A stretch of 64,000 nt of DNA from Xiphias gladius (GCF_016859285.1 NC_053412.1:5331789-5395788), one strand, 5' to 3'; shown: positions 1 through 13,639, counted from the stretch's first letter. Notes: generated by a model not told the origin, from the sequence alone. Numbers and translations are program-made.

Positions 1-1074
1 TGCCAAAACAACAAGACTTGTCAAAATTCAAATGTGATGACAATTCCCATAATCCCCACATCCCAGTAAATAAAGAAAATAGTGCTGACAAAGTGTTAGG
101 GGGCCTTCTTTCCACAAATTTCATCTTAATTTGAGGTTATAGTATCTATAAACTACCATTTGTGTTTGAGTGTAACCTATAGTAATGTAATAATACCAAC
201 ACAGCATATACTCATATTTTTGGGAAGCAAACAATATAAATGCAAATGCTAGAAAATTCATCATAAACGGCATGTAAAATTTCACCAGTCCAGCTGACTG
301 TACTCTAACGCAAACGTGTGATGGACACAACAGTGCTTTGAGCTAAATGCTGAGATCAGCATGCTAATGTGCGCACAAAGTTTCAGTTCTTCATCAGGTT
401 ATACTCCCATTACTGAACTGATAAACTCCGTACTCGGCTTCGGCAGGACAAGCTGGCAGTTCCGAGACAAAAATCAATCTCGTGTCTCCTTCATCTTCAG
501 TTTTTTTGTTTTTTTTTATCTGACAGAAGATTAAGCTGTTACGCACGTGTACGTGGGAGAAAAAAAGGTAAGCGGGAGATAATAAGTGTGTGTATGTGAG
601 AGAGAATTTGTGTTTGTGTGTGTGCGCGTGCAGCGTCTGATGGATCAGTGATTAAATAAATCATGCTAACCTTTCCTGTAACCTTTCCCCCCCTCCCCAG
701 CCCCTTTCTGACCTTAGAAGACCCACGTACATTAAAGACTCCTCTCTTCTCCTTCATCTCTCCCCTCTTCCTCACTCCCCTCTCCTTTTTCTTCATCTCT
801 TTTGCATAACTGTAATTCTTTCCGTCCTCCTCCCTTTTCTTCCTCCAGCTTGGAGCCCCACGAGAGGGTAAAAATTCAATCGTTCCGAATTGATTGCAAT
901 AAATATTGCAGAAAAAAATGATGAATAAAAATGAATAAAAAATAAGAGATGATTGCCCGAGTAACAGAATTTGGTAAAACACGATTCAATAAAACTGGTG
1001 TGTTTTCTGTAATACTTGCCATACTGCTTACAGCGAACATTACCTGAGTACAGAGGAGGCTAGACTACCCGAAA

Positions 1075-1175
1075 TTCTGCTCAAGTAAAAGAATTACTGC
1101 TCTATAATAGCAAGTACTCAAATAAAAAGTACTCAAGAAAATACTTACTTGAGTAAAGATATGACAAAGTCTGCT
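1075..1175. repeat. Fragment of an AAGTACTC-rich interspersed repeat
   Basis: The stretch repeats the motifs GCTCAAGTAAAAG, AAGTACTCAAATAAAAAGTA and TACTTGAGTAAAG. The same vocabulary appears in the fuller elements at 39518-39967 and 44127-44850. It looks like a decayed fragment of this family or of a related fish element. The ends cannot be fixed by eye. Confidence 0.4.
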
Positions 1176-1916
1176 GTATCTACTGTTAAAACTACTGAAC
1201 TGAGCAACTTCATGGGCAAAAAAGCTAAAACAATGGCAACAAACTTGTTTTTTTTTCACTAAAAATCATCACCGTTATTCCGACTTTCCCTTTTATTTGA
1301 ACGTGACAGTTCATTCTTGGCGATGGAAACAGCCTGGTCTCAAGCTTTTGGCCATATCACATGGTCCTCGTCAGCAGATGGAGTTTGCTAAGCTGCCGTT
1401 TCAAACCTTTGGAAAGCTGCACTGAAAAAAAACAGAATCAACTCACGGCCCGCTTGCTTACATTTCCTCACTTGCTTGTTCCCTGGTTTTGTTCTGCATT
1501 AGACCAGGGAGACGTCTCTTTTTGGTTTCCTTTGTCTGAGGAAATGTGGCGATGTAACACCAGTTTTTTAAGGGTAAGAGGGCATGATTGCTCATTTTTT
1601 AGATGAACAAAAAAGGAATATAACACGTTTGCAGGGAGAAATAGATAAAGTTATAAAATATTTTCCACATTGAGTCACAAGTCGTTCTTCATTGGCCCAG
1701 TACTTTATGGGCCAAGCGCTGGTCAGTATCTTCATTTTTCCTCTTTCCAACCACTGCTCACTATTTTTTTCCATCTTCATCACAGGTGTTAAAACAGCTT
1801 GCTCACTTCCTACGGGTCTGTACTTATGTTTTCTCTCGCTTCCCTTCCATCAGGGCAACCTCTGAACCCCACGAGCCTAAAACACGTTCAACTGTTCCCT
1901 TCTTCTCGCATTAATC

Positions 1917-1956
1917 TGTGTGTGTGTGTGTGTGTGGTTGTCAGTGTGTGTGTGTG
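1917..1956. repeat. (TG)n microsatellite, interrupted
   Basis: A short TG tract interrupted by GGTTGTCAG. It is one of many TG/CA tracts in the window. Confidence 0.85.
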
Positions 1957-4071
1957 TGATCTTTAAGATCTGCAGGTTCAAACGACTACGCCCACCACGC
2001 CTTGCCACTGAACTCCCCGAGAGGTCGCCGAGACACCACAATGTGCGCACAAGCGTGAATGTATTTGCGATTGTGTGCGTACGCGTGTGTGTGTGCTGAG
2101 TCCCTGATCTCCTGCTTTAATACCCTGAGGACCTTTGGTTCCTTAACTATAGGAGGTCCTAAGCAACCAACCCACACACCCACATACAGACACACACATT
2201 ATTACACACATGCACACACACATCTTCAGAGGATATCAAAGATTCGACATCAATCGCTCTCACCTCTTGAAGTCTTAAAGAACGAGCACCTCATATGAAA
2301 GGTCAGCGCACGCCCGGAGAGCTACGACGAAATCAATATGCAATGATGAAGGTGACGATGAGGATGAATAAAAGAAGGTAGAGGATGGTGAAGATGATCA
2401 AAACAAAGGGGCGGAGGATAATGATCATAAATATAAGCAGAGGGAAGAGCAGAGCTCGTGATTCCTCCGTAATCTTGCAAAGAGAGATCAATACCTGTTA
2501 TTTAACCTTCAACGCAAAATAAGACTTTTTTCAATAAATTGGTATCAAGGAAAAAGGACCTCTACTGGCAAACTGGAGGAATTGCAACAATATTGGCACG
2601 ACTCACTCACACCTTATCCCTTCAGCCCCTTTGGCTATGGTGGCCTGTGACTGACACAATAGTAAAGTGTTTACAGCATAGAAAAAGTACTCAACTATTC
2701 TAAAGATCCATCTGAATGTCTTTTTAAGATGCAAGATATCGCAATGCAAAATAACTGGAACAGTACTCATGTTGAACTGATTGTTTGTTTCTAGCTTTAT
2801 AGCAAAGTTTTCCCGTCTCCGTGCTTTATACGTCATGCCATACTGCTGACTTGTTGCGATGAAAATAATTTCTTTCTTTCTCTGGATCATCTAAATCCAT
2901 GCATGTAATGTGTTGCAAGCAGATGCGCGATGTCCAATGGGAAGAGCTTTGTGCTTTGTCCTTTCTTGTGGACGAAGCCAAAAATAGCTTTCGGTTGGGT
3001 TTGGGTCTCAAATTTGGCAGTAGCACTTTGGTTCAGCAGTGTCAGGTTTTAAAGATGTAGCGCCAGGTTTGGGTCAGTTTTAGGCCTGTTCTGAACTCTT
3101 TCCACACAAATCTTAAGACGCATTGTGCTACAGGACAGTAAAAATTTTACTTATTGTCTCTGTTTTCTCCAAGGCCACAAATAACTTTTTTAAATTTGCA
3201 GGTGCAAGAATAATTGAGCATTTTCTGAGCTGCTGGTTGGAACCTCCGAGCATTTCAGTTGTGCTGAAGTTTGCTTGGCCCGGAGTGCTGAGTAACTGAT
3301 TGAGATAGGAGCAGGGAGGCTTATCTCTGAGCGCTTGGTGTTTGGATACGTATGATGTCAGACCAGTTCTCATAATGCTTTCTAGGCTGCGTGCACAGAT
3401 AAGCTTCGGGATCTGGAGAAGGTAGAGACATATGCAGGTAGCAAACAAGACACAATTGAAATTGGAGCAAGAGAAAGGGTCTGTTTCTGTTTTTTGTTCA
3501 AGTGTGTGGTTGTGTTCGTGCAAGTGTGTGTGTGTGTGTGCGTGTGTGTGTGAGTGTGTGATGTGATGTTCTTCTACGCTGAGCTCACTTTAGCTCATCG
3601 TACTCCCTGAGCAGTGACTGGAGCAGTGAGCACCCGTCCAAGCACTTGCAATCTGGAACGAGGCGAGGAGAAAGAGAGGATGGATGTGAAAGAAAGAGAG
3701 CGATGCGATGGGGGAGAAAAAGGATGGAGCGCAAAGAAAGGGTGGACAGGAGAAGAGTGGAGGCAGAGACAGACAGACAGAGCAGCAGCACATGGAACGG
3801 CACAAAACGGAAAGAACTGACGAACGAATGGAACAAAACGAAAGGAGGAGAAGTGTTGGATTGAGGGATGAGAGGGAAGGCAAGGCCACCTCTTCTTCTC
3901 CCTCTCCTCCTCTCAGCCCGCCTCTTCCCCCCGTGAGAATGCCGCGCGCGTGTCTATTTTCCTCCTCGTCAGATCTGCCGCGCTTTCATTCGCACACAAA
4001 GACGGGGCGTAGACGTACCTGGCACAGGGGGACGTGAAGGAGCTGGCAGAGGTGTGTGCGTGAGAGTGTGT

Positions 4072-4082
<11 letters not shown>

Positions 4083-4164
<82 letters not shown>
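4083..4164. repeat. (TG)41 microsatellite
   Basis: An uninterrupted run of 82 bases of TG. Imperfect TG/CG units flank it on the left and GGGTGTGTGTGCGAGAGAG on the right. The long His-Thr and Cys-Val open frames over it are artefacts of the repeat. Confidence 0.97.
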
Positions 4165-4168
<4 letters not shown>

Positions 4169-5507
4169 TGTGTGCGAGAGAGGGAGACCGATAAAGAGAC
4201 ACTGGCTCACCTGCCTGGCAGACAAGGATGGCCTGTCTGTCTGAGATGTCCCACTTAACACTGACTCACACACACTTAACCCGCTCGACACAAGCATGGG
4301 CTCACTTTCTTCTTGCTTCCTCTCTCTTTCGCAGCCTGTTTCACACACTCACACATTCAAATACATACTGCCTCTGCTTGACATTGTGTGATTGTGGATA
4401 TTTAATATTTCAATATTTCATGGAAGAACGGTTGCAATTCAAAGATGAGGTGTAATACCAGACCATTTTTTGACCTACCCTGCCAGTGTGCTTGTGCACA
4501 CACATTTTTCCTGTGCAATGAGGGATTATTATTGCTGATATGGGTGCTCAGCTTTGGTTTCATCATCTTTTAAAATTACTTAAAAGGTCAGTTCAACCAA
4601 ATCGTACATATTTTCGGAAAAAACATGACATTTTTCTTCCTCATTAAGTTTTTTTATCGAGCTGGAAGCAAGTCGGCCCACCAGCCCGACATATCTCCAA
4701 AACTATTGCATGGCTTGCCAAGAATTTTTTTTACAGACATTCATGTTCTCAAGACGATGAAGCCTACTGACTTTGGTGATCACAGAGCTGCTAGCGTGGC
4801 TATAAACTCTTGTTGTCAATGCTGTGAGCATCTACACGGCTGGATGCTACTTCAGTCTTTTCTTTGGAGTTTGGTTGAATTAACCCTTTGACGAGTGATC
4901 AGAGGGTCAAATTAAGTAATGCGTGTTGTCGACAGTGATTGCTTGTGCCTGTGGAGTTGCTGCAGTATTATCAAGTATACTTTAATAGTTCATTGCAAGA
5001 AAAATACTAGAAATCACTATGGAGTGAATAATTGTAGTATTTAAAGACGAGTACTTTTTTTTCTTATTCAATAACAATTGAGTGTAAAAAGAGTTAATGT
5101 ATCATTTTCATTGGTAGAGATTTTTTTTTCTTTTTGTTATACAATTCATGTGTAGATAATTTCCTTCCCTTTTTGTTGAGCAGTAGTTTATCTTTGAAAA
5201 AAAATGGCTAAAAAGTCAAAATTGCTCTCCAACAGCTGCAGCAGAATGAGTTTTGACGCCGATGTGAAAATGTGTCCATGCTATAGAAATTGGAGGGGTC
5301 TGCAATACGACACAAACAAACAATAAACAAGGAAGCAAACAAACTGACACACACACACCCACACACACACACACACACTTACATACACACACAGCAATCC
5401 TCTATGCTGCAATTAGCTTGTTTTAAAGGAAACAAATAACTGTAATTTCAACAGAACAGCATCCATAACAATTCACCCCTGGAGGGGATCAGCTATTTGA
5501 ACACGTG

Positions 5508-5510
<3 letters not shown>

Positions 5511-5588
<78 letters not shown>
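5511..5588. repeat. (CA)39 microsatellite
   Basis: A perfect CA run of 78 bases. It opens a cluster of CA tracts: 5345-5380 imperfect, 5677-5690, 5712-5787 and 5883-5916. Confidence 0.97.
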
Positions 5589-5590
<2 letters not shown>

Positions 5591-5711
5591 GAAAAGGGAT
5601 ACAGATATGCACAAGGACATACACAGTCACATAGTTGGGTATGTGGAAGCAGTCATATTCAAATTCAACAGACAGACACACACACACACAAAGACTGCAA
5701 ATACATGCTAA

Positions 5712-5720
5712 CACACACAC

Positions 5721-5787
<67 letters not shown>
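5712..5787. repeat. (CA)n microsatellite with a single CG interruption
   Basis: CA runs from 5712, broken once by G at 5725, and continues to 5787. It is the second long tract of the 5345-5916 cluster. Confidence 0.96.
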
Positions 5788-5788
<1 letters not shown>

Positions 5789-5879
5789 CCATTAAGTGTA
5801 CTTGAGAGCAGCAGAGAGGGTCAGCTCAGTGTCTGAGTTATTATGCTACTTTGTTCTGCATCAGTGGGAAGGCTGCACC

Positions 5880-5882
<3 letters not shown>

Positions 5883-5916
<34 letters not shown>
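5883..5916. repeat. (CA)17 microsatellite
   Basis: A perfect CA run. It is the last tract of the cluster. Confidence 0.95.
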
Positions 5917-5918
<2 letters not shown>

Positions 5919-8205
5919 TAGACTGACACAAAGAATTATTATAACCAATCAACACTCAAGGTGCAAATATAAAAGGGTTGGTTTGATAATGGATTGAGAG
6001 AGATGAATAAAAGAATAGGTAAAAAGATGGACAGATAAATGGACTGAGAAAGTCTCTGGTCATTGTTTCTTTGCTTGTGTGTAGAAGTTTGCAGCTGGCT
6101 GCGAGAACCAGCCTCTGTCTCTCCCCCCTCTTTATATCTCCCCCACCTCTCCGTCCATCTATCCATCCCTTCCTCTCCGTCTGGTTGTTCAACAATGGTG
6201 TGAAACATCTGCAGCTACCAGGTAATTATGGTGCAGCCAAAACAGTGCGCAGTGCAGCAACGATGAGCTCCGGCACCCCACAATTAGCCCTGCATCTCCC
6301 CCTCCCCCCTCGCTCTGTCGCTCCCCCGATGACCAGCGTATTATCTCTCTGAAGAGTCCTGGGAGATAGAGGAGAGTGGAGAGGGAAAATGGACAGGTGA
6401 GTGATCTCAGAGGGACACGAGTGGCGGGAGATGAGGACATTCACTTCGCCAAAACTGTCCATCTGAACAAGTCATGATGTCTTTTCTCATTTTGGATTTC
6501 TCTTTAAGCGGTAATTTCACGCAAATTAAACTTTATTTTACTGCTCTTCAACATGTGCCCTGTTCACAGATGTCTGTGAACACCTGGAAGTGCACAGGAA
6601 GTGATGTTTCAGGGTTGTGGCAGCAGAAACAGTGCTAGCAATAATGCCTGGATAGTCATGGAAGAGAGGGCCGTATACAGAAACCCCCCATTCATTTTAA
6701 TTAAGGGGGTGAGATTTGGTAAAACATGGAGTGTTCAGTCCGATTTAACCGTGACACATGAAATTACAAGGTTCTACAATGTCCAGCCAGTTGGAGAGAG
6801 GGGATGGGATTGACGATGGTTGGGATTTAAAACTACGGGTTTGATAATTAAAATAATCTGGATGATGTGGATGAGGAGTAAGATACCAGATCTCTGAAAC
6901 GCGCTCCTCGTCTCTGCTTGACGCTACATTAGCCCCTACTGCCATAAAGACACCCAAATCTCTGATCAAACTGTCAGCGGTTGAGTTGCATTGTTGGTAA
7001 TGTAGGCGGCAGGTTTTGACAAGGAAGAAGAATGCGCGGAATAAAAAAGACGATGTCTCTGGTTCTGCGGCATCGACTTTTTTTGATCCAGGTGTTTTCA
7101 TGTGCACTTTGAATTTGATCATAAAAAAGCCTGGGAGTCCTTTTTAAAGGAAGAAGTCACAGCTCCTCCCACGTAGTTTAGTTGACAAGCGACCTATGGA
7201 AAGTGCGGTGCTGAAGCGACTGATGATTGTCCGCTTTGCGCTGAAGATAGTTCCACAAGACAAGCGTGGGTTACCACTTGGAGACAAATGCATGGAAACA
7301 TACGCAAATGCTATTTCTCCCATTTCAGAGAAATTTCTCTAATCACACACTTGTTCTTGGGTAGAGACGGTTGTTTTTAGTTTGCAGAGACTCTCAAAGC
7401 CCCCAAGGAAAGATCACATTCCTGGGAGATTCAAAGAAAAACACATTTGAGACCGCAATTTACTGTGTACTATAACCAAATCTGCTTTAATGAGCATAGC
7501 AATTAGAGTCTTCTCAAATTGACGTGTGAATTTAAAAATTTTATTCTTTACATTTTCAAAATCATGGAGGGAACTTCAAATGGGTTGTGTGGGCAGGATG
7601 TAAGGATTTAGATTTTTATTTCTCACAGTTAACCTACAGAATTTTATACTCAGCTCCATCTTTATACTAAATGCTAGCACTTTTGTGAATGATGAAAGTT
7701 ACGTTTGGGGCTTTGGAACAAAACAGACTTGATTCATGTTTGACAAGTCAGACGCAGATGTCTGTCTCGTTGTATCAGATTGCATCATCCAGATTTATTC
7801 TTGTATCAGTCCCATATCTGATATCTGATCAGCATAGAAAGCTGTCGTAAGTAAAGTTGTGATAGTAAGGAGGACAGGGAGTGCAGCCAGCTGGGCGTTT
7901 TGAAGCTCGAAAGTTTAGCAATTCAAATTCAAATCCCAGTTTATTTACTGTTTTCCAAACTTTTCCGTGGGGGCAGCTTCCCTCGCCTTCTCACATTTAC
8001 CATCTACTGTGTCTTCGTTACATGTGTTTGATTGGTAGGTGCATGAGTGTTTGTGCGCACTCACATCTCCGTGTGTCAGTATGTGTCTATGTAAGCTCTC
8101 CTCTGTTTGTGCAATTGTTTACTTATGCATGCGCACCCCGAGAGCGTATGTGTGTTTTCTGACTGCGGGTGCAATTTATGATGTGTACTTTTTTTCTCTT
8201 CCTAG

Positions 8206-8326
8206 TCCAGGAGTCCCCGTCAGGACCCCTAGGCGTCCCTGTGCCTGCCTGCCAAAAACGTCTGCATCTCCTGGACCCCCTCGAGGCAGGGGACAGCCAA
8301 ATGTCACTTGGACCCTCTACAGAGTG
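8206..8326 (+). other. Unconfirmed exon-like segment
   Basis: A 121-bp GC-rich block has a pyrimidine-rich acceptor on its left (TTTTTTTCTCTTCCTAG) and a good donor on its right (GTG|GTGAGAGG). Two of its three plus-strand frames are open; one reads ...PNVTWTLYRV and the other ...QMSLGPSTEW. A minus-strand frame is also open across it. I recognise no protein family in any frame and found no partner exons. It may be an exon of an unidentified gene, a noncoding exon, or chance in GC-rich DNA. Confidence 0.15.
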
Positions 8327-8357
8327 GTGAGAGGAGGACAGGAAGAGGCGAAATGGA

Positions 8358-8373
8358 GGGAGGGGGGGTAGGG
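8358..8373 (+). other. G-quadruplex motif
   Basis: The sequence GGGAGGGGGGGTAGGG contains four G3 runs with loops of 1, 1 and 2 bases. It sits in a purine-rich tract (about 8326-8480) directly downstream of the exon-like block at 8206-8326. The motif itself is certain; whether it folds or acts is unknown. Confidence 0.7.
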
Positions 8374-10796
8374 CGGTGGAGGAGGAAGGAGGAGAGGGGG
8401 AGGAGACGGGGAATTGAATGAGAGGGAGACCAAAGTTAAAGAGAAGATACAAGGGTATGAGTGGGAAAAGGGTTTGAAACGACAGGTGGATGAAGGAGTG
8501 TGAAACTAAATCACATAGAAAATGTTCACAGTCCTGTAGCAAATGTAACCCTGACAAATAATAGTCACTCAGTTTTTCCTTGGCAAGAACTAACATATCT
8601 TTCTTTCAATCATCACTTTTTGGCCCAAATCTTGAAGCAAAATTTTACAGTGTATGCTGTTTATTCTTATATTTTATTCCAGCGTTATTGATCCTCAGCT
8701 CCTGAAACTTTCCTAGACCTTCTTGTTGGATCCTTGTTCCAGTATATTCCTTCATGCCACTTTTATCACCAAAAGAGATGGATAAAAGTGGTTGTAGACT
8801 ACTTCAAAGATCATATTGGTGGTCATTTGGGTGCACGATAGTCCCCTAACTACAAATTCATATACTGAACGTTGCTGCTGATCAGTTTCCATAGGTTCTT
8901 AGATTGGTTTCCTTCTTCTCGGGCAACCAGAGGATTTGGCAGTCTGTTACAGGCACTACAGTATGAAAATGCACAGACTTCCAACTTGTATGCATAAATG
9001 AATCATTACCATTTGAAGCACTTATTTCTTACCAAAACAGTGTTAATGTCGCATAATTGCTAGTGCAAGTGCAATAAGCCGTTTTTGAAGCACTTTTGTC
9101 ACTGTGCTCAAGGAAGCTCTAAAATCTACAGTAAAATTTGATAATTGGCTCCTAAACATAAAGTAAGTTAATGGAAAAAGCTCCAAAATTAATGTTGTCA
9201 TTTTTATTTGTTTCTTGTAATTCAGGCTTGATTTTCAGGCATTAATTGACCACTTTGAGACACCGGAGCAAATTAAAAATCACTGCAAGTTGATACCTAC
9301 TTCATTCTTCTGTTCATTGAAAGGAGTGGCAGCCTGGCAGGTAGGAAGTCCATCTAAAAAAATGATGGTATACCTTGGAAAATGGTTAATAGTAATGTAA
9401 ATTATAGCCTACTATAACCTTCTGAATCGCCAGGATGGTACTCAGATGAGAAATGTAGAGTTGTTTGTGCTGTTTTTTTGGATGGTACAGTATAGAAAAT
9501 TGAATCCATAGTAATTCAAATAAGGATTTCAGCACTTCTGCACATTTTCACACTGACTGTTTTGTGGTGAGTAGTCGCTCTTAGACAATGGTTTCCACCG
9601 TTTGCTCTACTTTGTTTGGTGTGTAAGGGAAGTCAATGTTAAATGCCGTGTAACATTACATGGGGTAAACACTTGCATCTGTATTACTTTCAGTAATTTT
9701 TCTCTGGAAGTCAGTCAGCCATACAAAACCAAAAAAGCCCTCTCACATCATTATAAATGTCTCATGTTTGTTTGTTTTTTATTACCTATTACTTTCTTTG
9801 ACTCTTTTTTCTCTTGTCCACCTCCCCCATTCATCTCTTCCAGTCCAACTGTGTGTATTAGCGCACTTTGTATGTAAATGTATGTGTGTGTCCCTTGCTC
9901 CATGTCCTTACATGGAGGACAAATGGGAGACAAGGCCAAGACATCTCCCTCACAAATGGAACATTTATTCATACAGCAGATGGAGAAAGATATAAATTTA
10001 GTCATTTTTAATAGGAAACACTCAGTTCAAGTGTGTGTATGTGCGTGTGTGTGTGTGTGTTTGTGTGTAAGGGGTACATGAGGTAGATAAAGGAATATGA
10101 AGGGATAAAAACATGTCTTATTCTGGGTCACAGCTGCTGAGATGAAAACACACGCACACACACACACACACACACGCACACTTGTAACCTTCTGCTTAAC
10201 CCTAATTCCCAAGAGACCCGCACCCACACACCCAGTGTCTACTTTACAAGTCCCCTGAGTATCCTGGGCACTAGGGGATATACAGTATCGAACATGGACA
10301 CGCACATGAATAGAAACAATAGAGTGGCCTTCATACTTTTATTCCTGCCTGAAAAAGACTTCAATTGAGAAAGAATTCAAAATGACGAAAACATTCCATT
10401 TCACTGTGAAATAATATGAATATTTATTATAGAAAAAACAAAACCTTTTATCGAAATCAAATTGTAAAGAGAGCTTTATCATCGCATGCAGGCAAATGAT
10501 GTTAACTGCTATGTATTTGTATGTTTTTGTTTCAGTTATTTAAATCACGTTTAGTCCCAGATTGGAGTGTCTTCAGTAGCTAAAGTATGTCTGTTAAAAT
10601 GCTGGAATAATGCTGCATTCGAAAGGCAGGTAACTTAGAATTAGCAGTAAGACGCGGTGTGTAATTAGACGAGTTGTCACTCGTTTACAGTCCAAAGTAT
10701 AATTCAAGCAGCCGTGCACATGAGAAAAGAATTAACTGGCTTTAACTAGTAGCTAGCTCCCAAAACAGCACCTACACTGCAATTATGGATGAGAGA

Positions 10797-10800
<4 letters not shown>

Positions 10801-10873
<73 letters not shown>
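10801..10873. repeat. (TG)36 microsatellite
   Basis: An uninterrupted TG run. A (CA)n run follows at 10993-11047, so the pair forms a long inverted repeat on one strand. Confidence 0.97.
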
Positions 10874-10876
<3 letters not shown>

Positions 10877-10992
10877 CATCCACTAAGTTAATGGCCCTGT
10901 GGATGTGACGGTCTAAGTGTGTTCATTTGTAACATTTTATCCTGGTTCACTTCACTCAGCCACTGTCGCGCAGCAAGTACACACTCAAACGA

Positions 10993-11003
10993 ACACACAC
11001 ACA

Positions 11004-11047
<44 letters not shown>
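10993..11047. repeat. (CA)n microsatellite
   Basis: A CA run with one T interruption near 11010. It is the complementary arm to the TG run at 10801-10873. Confidence 0.95.
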
Positions 11048-11048
<1 letters not shown>

Positions 11049-12902
11049 GCTCACAAAGCAGGAAAGAAGAGAAATGACAGATGGGGAAAAGACGATGCAA
11101 CACAGAGAGAAATGAGTCCATTTTCCACAGCAGGTAGTTTTCCCAAAACCCCCAAACTTTTTTTTTCAAGATTTCAGGGATTTTTTATTTTTTATTTTTT
11201 TCACTTTTTTGACTGTTCTTTGGTCAGGGTACTGTCTTAAAACAAAAAATCAAAAAATGAATGGCCTGCTAACAACTCAGCTGATGTTTGAACTATTGGT
11301 GTGGAGCTGGAAAGACTGAACCATGCAGATTGATAAAGACAACATTTCTCTAATCTTATACACGGGTCATTTTCAAGTACAGGCAAGCAGTTAGTTGACT
11401 TCACAATGATATTAATAATTGTACTTTATATTTCATTTTTTTCACTTTTTATAATTTATTTTTTTTATACCTCTCCTTCTAATTTAACTTATCTTCCCAG
11501 GCTTTAAGGTGTACTCAAGGAAGCCCCTGAAAACTTGGTCTCAAGTCTATACTATTAAATAATCGACAATCAAAATTAGAAGTTTCAAAAAGATCCATAA
11601 GTATTATTTATTAATAGTTAAAACAGTAGTATGAACGGATTTTAATTCAAATATAGCTAAATCCTGATTGTTGCACAGGAGTATGTGACATGACCTTTTT
11701 TCCAACTGATCCCTCCCCACTAAATATAAGTGAGAAGAGCACAGAGAAAAACACAGAGAGATCTCTCAGGTGAAATAAGTAAAATTGTCAAAACAAAAAA
11801 AACAAGAAGTGTGTTCATGTAAGACCCTAGTGATATAGTGAGAAGCTGATTGAGAAAATATTTATTCAAGGCCTCTAAGTTCCGATTTCATTTATTTTTG
11901 TTTTGTGGAAAAGGGTCCAACGGCCAAACATGGAAAATAAGGACAATTTTCCAATTGAGCGTCTGCACATTAACCTTGTTCACGCAGACAGATGAATAAA
12001 CCCAATACAAGCATGCGCTGTAGGGGGGATGCAAGGAACCCACCAGTTCGCCTGACTCCTTTTAAGGGACCACCGATGTGTGGTGCTCGAGCGTGGCCAG
12101 TGACCAGGACTGCACAGGAGAAACATGACTTTTAAGTGTATATAATAATTTGATATTTAGAGATCCTCATTAGGCAACTTTTTTCTCGCGACCCCTAAAC
12201 AGGAGGTCACGGTTTTAAGCTGCAAACTGAAATTCATTCTCTAATACAGATGAGTCGTTCATCTGACGCTTTCTAGTGCCATTTTCCCTCCAGAGTGCCT
12301 CATAAAGGCCTTCCTGTAAATACCAACAATGCAGCGATGCAGTACTGAACAACACTGAAAATGAGAGGAATTTTCCCCTTCGGTGTCAGTAAAACCGGAT
12401 AAAATAAGCTATTTGTGTAGCTATGTAAGGCTGTGACTGAAGATTGACTTGAATCCTTATTCAGTGCAAAATATGTGGGTGTGCTAATGAAGGCTTTAGT
12501 GGTGCTCTGCAATTTAATCAATCGGCATTTAGAATATTCTTAAAATTTGAAGAAAAAAAAAACATGCACAGTTAACTAAAAAGGTCCAAAAAAAAGTGCC
12601 CATTTTCAACAAGTTTATCAGCTACTAATACTTCATTTATTAAGAAACGGGAGAGCCAGGATTATTATTGGATGTTCTCTTATCGCCACCTTGTGGTCGT
12701 TCACTGCCATTACGCCTCAGTCCCAGTTCACGTTGGTTGGTTGCTTTTAAAGGGAAACCCCCTCCGGAAGATGCGATCCCGACCAGTCTTGGACAAGTTG
12801 ACACCGGATCATGGGGGCCGACCCCGTAGACTTGCAGGGTTCGGTAGAGACATTATAGCCGTTCATTTCTGTGTGCCAATGAAATCACGACGGCTGCTTC
12901 GC

Positions 12903-12905
<3 letters not shown>

Positions 12906-12941
<36 letters not shown>
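12906..12941. repeat. (GA)18 microsatellite
   Basis: A perfect GA run followed by purine-rich AAAGGAAAAGAAGAAAG. The Arg-Glu open frame over it is an artefact. Confidence 0.95.
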
Positions 12942-12949
<8 letters not shown>

Positions 12950-13216
12950 GAAGAAAGAAGGAAATCCTCTTTGGAGGTGAAGAAATATGCTTCTCGTGAA
13001 CTTTGTTTATTGTATACAGAAGTTCAGCGTGCATCTTAAAACGTGATGTTGGTTCGTTACAGCGCAACTAAATACCTGTCTGTTCGAGCAAAATCCGAAA
13101 AATCATTAACCTGAGAAGTAAAATAAGTAAATACTAAGTAAATGTATGATTATAATTAAATAAAAAGTAAAATAAACGTTAGGTATAACGTGTCTTTTTT
13201 ACTTAAAATGCCTTAT

Positions 13217-13243
13217 TACATTAGCAGTTTTACTGCTAATGTA
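13217..13243. repeat. Perfect 12-bp hairpin, 3-nt loop
   Basis: The arm TACATTAGCAGT (13217-13228) is followed by the loop TTT and the exact reverse complement ACTGCTAATGTA (13232-13243). It lies about 400 bp upstream of the ccdc28a leader. It is too short for a microRNA precursor, and no transposon ends were seen around it. Confidence 0.8.
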
Positions 13244-13639
13244 TCTTCAATTCCAATTTATTCTAAGTGCTTCAAATGCAGAAGAAAAATCCATAAATTT
13301 TTATCCTCACTTAAATCCTCATTGTTAACAAATTATTAAACCTTTTCTTCCTGCAGTAATTCACAAGAACAATAAACTAGGAACTGAAATGGAACGCGAC
13401 CGGTGTTGGGCTCAGTTCCATTTCGTGTTGCAGGGACCTCAGAAGGACACTACGCAGAGCAGGTGAGAAACTTTCATCAAGTTGCGCTAGACTTTCAGTA
13501 TAGAATAAGTACTCTTGTGCTACGAAAAAAGCTTAACATTTTGAAATGTAATTACTGTGTAAAGTCAGATGAGATACTGCATTTTGGTTTAGTTTAGAGG
13601 TTAATCGGCGGGGATGTGGAATTTGGCGCTGATCGGTTT

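Noticed and set aside
3969..4348. Long His-Thr and Cys-Val open frames over 3.97-4.35 kb
   Set aside because: They are translations of the (TG)41 microsatellite with no flanking coding signal. The same applies to frames at 5493-5792, 25814-26131, 48584-49040 and 50850-51304.
12672..12705. CCACCTTGTGGTCG as a second CTCF site
   Set aside because: It departs from the core consensus at several key positions, unlike the motif at 18180.
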